NCBI GenBank assembly: GCA_038277395.1
Contig: CM076189.1
Span: 209,662,011-209,726,010 of the forward strand
Reading direction: 5' to 3'
Source: Dryocosmus kuriphilus
Lineage: Eukaryota > Arthropoda > Insecta > Hymenoptera > Cynipidae
Length of the DNA: 64,000 nt
This document shows positions 59,284 through 64,000 of the stretch, piece by piece; the stretch's first letter is position 1, and the number at the start of each line of letters is the position of its first letter. The position numbers and the translations under genes were made by a program. The notes under the pieces were generated by a model. It searched no databases and was not told the DNA's origin. It saw only the letters and a program-made list of their open reading frames with translations.

Positions 59284-59512
59284 TATTAGGTTAACATATT
59301 GAGAACTCGAAATAATCGAAATATTATATAATTACGTCAAAAACTGATAATAAGAGTGAAAATGGTTTATAACTTTTGTTAAATAAACTTTGTGGAGGGA
59401 GCAATTTTTTTTTGGAGGGAGCATTTTGGGAGCAATTTTTTGAGCCCTCATACGTTATTTTATGTTAATTAATAAAGAAAATGGACATCAGCATCAGACA
59501 GGTCAGTGGTGC

Positions 59513-59770
59513 TTATCTCATCTGAAACCATTTCTAGTTTATATATTGGTATTAAATTATTGATTACCGCTACTTGACGTGAGACCTCCTACAAAAAGTT
59601 TGATCATGGCCACTTTACCCCTGTACTTTTTCACTGCGCCAGAATGAGGTGAATCAGGAACTTACTGTTCCAAAAAGTATGTCAGCTTCTAATTTTTATT
59701 CGATTTGAACTTTATTGTTGCAAATTCAAATAAATTAAATTAGAAGAGTTCAAGCTGATCTTTGGAATTA
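59513..59770. other. AT-rich interval, includes left copy of a direct repeat
   Basis: The stretch 59689-59770 (CAGCTTCTAATTTTTATTCG and onward) recurs in diverged form at 60063-60150, on the other side of the pogo-like MITE. Confidence 0.5.
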
Positions 59771-60030
59771 CAGTAGAAGTCCGATAAGTCGCAGTCCGAT
59801 AATTCTCCATTCCCGCTATGACGTCATTGCATCTACATTCACACACACTAATTTGAAGCTCCCACTATGTATATGCGATCACACACTGCGCCTGCGCGCT
59901 TCAGTTGCGTCTGCGAGTGCACATGCGCACTAGAATTACCTCTACTGGAAGGGGCATTCATTAAATCTCAAATTCCTGGAAGCTGATGCCCCTACAGCCC
60001 CAAAGTAAGAAGCTTATCGGACTTCTACTG
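59771..60030. mobile_element. Pogo-like MITE (260 bp)
   Basis: The ends CAGTAGAAGTCCGATAAG (left) and, on the other strand, the same 18 bases (right) make a perfect TIR. TA flanks both sides (59769-59770 and 60031-60032). The CAGT start and TA duplication are typical of pogo/Tigger elements. The interior is non-coding. Confidence 0.88.
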
Positions 60031-60887
60031 TATTATTATTAGAATATTTGTTTATATTATATCAGCTTTTAATTTTTATTCAATTTGATTTTTTTTAAAT
60101 TCAAGTAAATTACATTTACAAGAGATACTTCGAAGCTGATTTTTGAAGTCATTATTATTACCATTTAAAAAAATGTAAATTTGATAAAAAATCATGTTAG
60201 GTATTTTTCAAGAAAATACTATTGTTTTCCGTTCACTACAACAGATGGAAGTATTTTAGGATTTTCCTTCGATCACTGAAGTTCAGCAGCGTGCTGAGCG
60301 GTTGTATTCGGATGGATGCCATTATAGATGGGGTTCATTATGGATGGGGGTATATTTATTAGTTTTAAAGCTGCCTTCACTTTCGAATTAATTTACTACT
60401 AACAAATAATTATCTCATTGAACTGAGAAATGAATTAAAAGTTAATAATCATTATTGTTATACTTAAATAATTTTTTTAAAAACATAATTAACAAATTTC
60501 ATATTTTCTAACAATTATATCTATACTTCAACCAGTGTGATTTTCAGTCTTCAGAAATTTTACGTTTCTTAAAATTAGTAACAATTTCCAGTATTATAAA
60601 GAAATTAAATAAACTAAAACGAAAGTTTGACGTTTTTTGTACAAAAAATGCATTTTTTTAAAACTAATATAGTTTAGAATACATTCGGGAATGTGTTCGA
60701 TTGTAATTATTTATAAAAAATTCATTATTATTATTATTAAAATTATAAACAAATTAAATAAATAAAAGTTTATATTTGTCCATTTCGCTGTTCGCAGAGA
60801 AAATTATCCTTTTACAATGCATGAACATAATTTGTAGTTGCCTCGGACTTCAGACAGTTTATTCAAATATAAAACTTTATTGTTATA
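60031..60887. other. AT-rich interval, nothing further recognised
   Basis: It contains the right copy (60063-60150) of the direct repeat noted before the MITE. Otherwise no gene or repeat structure was supported. Confidence 0.45.
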
Positions 60888-62215
60888 CGAAGCCTGTCCG
60901 AGAAGTATCCGGAATACCTTCATACCGACACGCTGGTGTTATTCTTCGTCATCCGGCGAGTGACATTCTTCAAAGTAGTCCCCATTTGATTGAACGACGC
61001 GCTCCCAGCAGTTTTTCCACTTCGTGAAGCAGTCTGGAAGTCAGTTTTCGAAATAGCCTTTAGTGCACTCGTCGCATTTGCTTCAATCGTCTCTATCTCG
61101 TCAAACCGGTGTCCTTTGAGTGGAGATTTCAATTTTGGAAATAGCCAAAAGTCACAGGGAGCTATGTCGGGACTGTACGGAGGCTGTCGAAAGTGTAAGA
61201 CTTTGTGCTTTGTCAAATATTGCTGCACAAGGTTCGATGAATGCGCTGGCGCATTATCGTGGTGAAGAAGCCAGTCACCGCTTAACCAAAGCTGAGGCCG
61301 TTTTCTTCTAATTGCGTCAGGCAATCTTTTCAGAACTTCACGATAAAATTCTTTATTGATTGTCTGACCTATAGAAGTGTATTCGTGGTGCATAACACCT
61401 TCATAATTGAAAAAAACAATCAACATTGACTTGACATTGCTCCGACTTTGACGTGCTTTTTTCGGTCGTGGCTCAGATGGAAGCTTCCACTGTGAAGACT
61501 GTTGTTTTGTTTCGGGATCATACCCATAAAACCACGATTCATCACCAGTAATAATCTTTTTGAGTACATTTTCATCATCAGAAACGATTTCCAAGTTGTC
61601 CTGAGCGACTTCAAAGCGAAGCTTTTTCTGCTCTTCTGTGAGCAATTTTGGAATGAATTTTTGCACACACACGAGTCATTCCAGTTTCTGGGTTAAAATT
61701 TGGCAAACATTAGTTTTCGGAATTCTAAGATCATATTCTAGTTCGCGCACAAACAACCGGGGATCTTCTTTAATCGCAAGTCGTACACGCTCGATATTCT
61801 TCGGTGTTGTTGTGCTTGAAGGACGGACGCAGCGCGAATCACTGTCAGCAGATTGGCGGCCATATTTAAACCGCTTATAACACTCATATATCTGGCTTTT
61901 ACCCATACAGTCCAAAGGCCTTTTGGATCATTTCAATCGTTTCCGCACAAGTCTTTTCAAGTTTAAAGCAAAATTTGATGCAAACTCGCCGTTCAACTCT
62001 TTCGGTCATTTTGAACAACAAACAAATCCGTCGAACGCCAAAAAGACTCTGTACACAAATATTCGCTGTGTGCCAACTAAGGCGTCTCAACAAAAACTGC
62101 GGCATCGAGGCAGTTCCTGAAGAGTTGCAGTTTACAATGGTACCCATTAAAGGGAGCTCGAACGTTCTGGTACGAAGATTCAAAGGTATTTCGGATACTT
62201 TTCGGACAGACCTCG
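60888..62215 (-). mobile_element. Full-length mariner element 2 (1328 bp)
   Basis: The ends CGAAGCCTGTCCGAGAAGTA (left) and, on the other strand, CGAGGTCTGTCCGAAAAGTA (right) form an inverted repeat of about 33 bp with four mismatches. TA flanks both ends (60886-60887 and 62216-62217). The termini and transposase differ clearly from element 1, so this is a different mariner lineage. Confidence 0.95.
60939..62009 (-). pseudogene. Mariner DD34D transposase of a second lineage, frameshifted
   Basis: The reading begins MTERVERRVCIKFC at 62009. It continues with SQIYECYKRFKYGRQS and LAIKEDPRLFVRELEYDL in the DNA-binding part, then FIPKLLTEEQKK, TGDESWFYGYD (first Asp), LLHHDNAPAHSS (second Asp) and YSPDIAPCDFWLFPK (third Asp, 34 residues later). 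The true end in the shifted frame is WERVVQSNGDYFEECHSPDD and stop at 60939. Frame breaks lie near 61905, 61675 and 61035. The longest uninterrupted piece (61672-60920) covers the whole catalytic domain, and all three Asp residues are intact, but the gene cannot give a full protein. Confidence 0.93.
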
Positions 62216-62217
62216 TA

Positions 62218-63006
62218 GATGACTTTGAAAAAAAAAATTAAACTTCTGCTTTAATTTTTGTTGTTTTTCGTTCAGAAAAAAATCTCTCTTTTCAGCTAAT
62301 TTGGTAGAAAATATCTTAAGCAAGGTATCAGATTAATCACCATTATTAATTTTTTTAAATAACCTATTGTATGTTACATTTGTCTGATGTTTTAAAATAG
62401 ATAAGTTAAAACATAAATTAAATCTATGTCATATTTTATTCAGCACGCAGAGGAATTTTTTTGTGAACAAGATTTAAAAATTTTTATTTCTCGTTTCCCA
62501 AACAAATTCAAACAATAGAACAACAAAATTATGATCTCGGTAAACAAAGAAGTTAAAACAAAAAATATCTAGGTTAAATCGCGAAAAATTTCCTTTTGTT
62601 TATTTAATTTTTTACATATCAGTACTATTTTTTAAAAAGCAAGAAAAATCATAAGTGAATACACTGAGAAAAATTCCTGGTAACTGTGACTACTTTTCCC
62701 TAGTTCTGGAGCATCCCGCAAGCCAAATATAGTTGAAACAACTATACATTGAATATTCGAACAAAGTATTAATAATAAAATAATACAAATTCCTGTAACT
62801 GTGATTATGTTTGGGTCGAAGCCAAATATTTCTACATTTAGTCAAAGTATTAAGAATTATGTTTGGTCAGATTTGTTAACGAAAAAAAACATTTTTCGAT
62901 TATTTATTATTGCTTAATCATTTTTTATTTATATACTTAGACCCCACTACCTACAAACAACCACTTAAACGTATATTCGCATTTTTAACACTATTTAAAA
63001 TCGGAA
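62218..63006. other. AT-rich interval, nothing recognised
   Basis: Two phrases, CCTGGTAACTGTGACTACTT (62680) and CCTGTAACTGTGATTATGTT (62792), are similar and may be a small duplication. Otherwise no feature was supported. Confidence 0.4.
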
Positions 63007-63075
63007 AACGCTGCGGCAGGGTTCGAACCTAACTACGGCCTACATAAGTCCCTAAAATCTAACCGAACGCATCAC
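63007..63075 (-). ncRNA. tRNA-like or SINE-head-like sequence
   Basis: On the minus strand GGTTCGAACCC fits a B box, with TGCGTTCGGTTAGA about 35 nt upstream in the place of an A box. The acceptor stem does not form convincingly, so a functional tRNA gene is unlikely. It may be the head of another SINE or a decayed tRNA copy. Confidence 0.3.
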
Positions 63076-64000
63076 GTAATTCCCTAACAAAATCAACGGT
63101 AAAACGTTTTCCTGTGTTGGGTGAAAGATTGAGTGAAAGATTCTAGTAATTCTTTTCGTTTGAAATTTTTGCTGGTAGATGGGTTTAAAAATTTGTATGT
63201 ATTTTTTAATGTATGAATTGATCTTCTATAAAAAATATATTCCCAATAAACTTGGTCAAAGTTAAATACTCATTATTAATTACACAAAGTTATGAAAGCA
63301 ACACATAATATTAATATAAGCGATAAATAAGTAATTATTCGTTAAATTCGTTAAACTTAACTAATTCAGTTTTAGAGAGTGAAGCTACAAATTTACATAG
63401 TTTAAAAAAAGATTGAAAAACTTGAAAATAGGTAGTGTGACAAGATGATATAGGATATCAACTCATATATGTATAACACATATATAACTCATATATAACT
63501 CACATATATGATATATGTTTTGTGTCATATGTTAGCTTTTCCTGGTATGTGGTATGTGAAACGGGTAAAACTATTGTCCAAGCCAAGGAAAAGGGATAGA
63601 AAGTTTTTTTCGAAAATCCTTTTTTTAAAAATTTGAGAACATAGAGAATTAAAAACTGCATCTTTTTTTTCAAAAGAGGTTTTTTTATTGCATCGCTTGT
63701 TTTGTTAAAAAAAAATAAAATGTTACTTTTTTTCGCAGTTTTTTTTTTTATTGAAAAATCGTGTTTTTTTAGAATCAACTCGCAATAATGTGGCCAATTC
63801 TTGATAAATTTGGAATTTTTTTTTCAGCATGTAGGGGAGTCTTTTCCGCTTCCGCTGATGTACGTGAACATTTCATAAACATCCTAATTGTTTATAATAA
63901 TTTAATCCGAAGAAATTACCATGTTTTTCGAGCTTATGCTGTTAAAATTTTTCGTATAAATTGGAATATGAAAAAATCGTAAAAACAGATACGTGAAGCA
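63076..64000. other. AT-rich interval with ATATAT-rich patch
   Basis: The stretch 63460-63530 is a low-complexity CATATAT/ACTCATATAT patch. Open frames of 64 and 92 codons near the right end are Lys/Phe-rich, low-complexity translations. No gene is supported. Confidence 0.45.

Larger units (their letters stand above)
56522..59503. mobile_element. Fold-back element with 9-bp target duplication
   Basis: The left terminus ACCTATCTGATGCTG and, on the other strand, the right terminus ACCTGTCTGATGCTG differ at one base. CAGTGGTGC flanks both ends (56513-56521 and 59504-59512), a perfect 9-bp target duplication. The left side is made of about five direct units of about 370 bp plus a degenerate sixth; the right side is an inverted copy interrupted by a MITE. 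A 9-bp duplication and long repetitive arms resemble Mutator-like or Drosophila FB-type fold-back elements. No transposase is present. Confidence 0.85.

Noticed and set aside
1..64000. CRISPR array, operons or prokaryotic mobile elements
   Set aside because: No regular short spacer-repeat pattern exists; splice sites, SINEs and mariners show the DNA is eukaryotic.

Overview
The window is AT-rich eukaryotic nuclear DNA, most likely from an insect or another arthropod. The evidence is two full-length but decayed mariner elements, a decayed Transib-like transposase, tRNA-headed SINEs, many fold-back elements, and two canonically spliced exons of an animal zinc transporter of the ZIP11 (SLC39A11) type. 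There is no bacterial-style gene packing, operon or CRISPR array. Most long open frames are low-complexity or satellite artefacts.

Host gene: the last two coding exons of a ZIP11-like gene lie on the minus strand at 22992-23249 and 4527-4605. They are separated by an 18.4 kb last intron (4606-22991). The remaining upstream exons were not found and probably lie beyond the window or in the unrecognised part to the right. The intron holds a Transib fossil inside long inverted arms (about 6530-10895), with a SINE in one arm. It also holds a 1.5 kb TIR element (12847-14367) carrying a possible three-exon 46-residue gene, and a 4.4 kb nested element (16204-20617) containing two oppositely oriented Helentron/HINE-like elements and a segmental duplication.

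From 23.4 to 35.6 kb there is a mariner inserted in a minisatellite (23441-24759), followed by several TIR and fold-back elements (25427-25984, 27589-28878, 31214-32708 with a nested MITE, 34211-35562). From 35.6 to 51 kb the sequence is sparse: a 62-bp-arm hairpin (39811-39956), two further HINE-like copies (40839-41730 and 45041-46152), a fold-back with hammerhead-like motifs (42178-43088), a second SINE (47764-48088) and some GC-richer stretches with no recognised gene.

From 51 to 64 kb there are poly-G repeats and an 11-unit satellite of about 325 bp (51398-54968). These are followed by a fold-back element with a perfect 9-bp target duplication built from about 370-bp units (56522-59503, with a MITE inside), a pogo-like MITE (59771-60030) and a second mariner (60888-62215).

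The most interesting items are the spliced minigene inside a TIR element, the RAG1-related Transib remnant, the Helentron/HINE family with an internal empty site, the fold-back with a 9-bp target duplication, the long hairpin, and the higher-order structure of the satellite. All calls come from reading the sequence by eye; no database search was possible.
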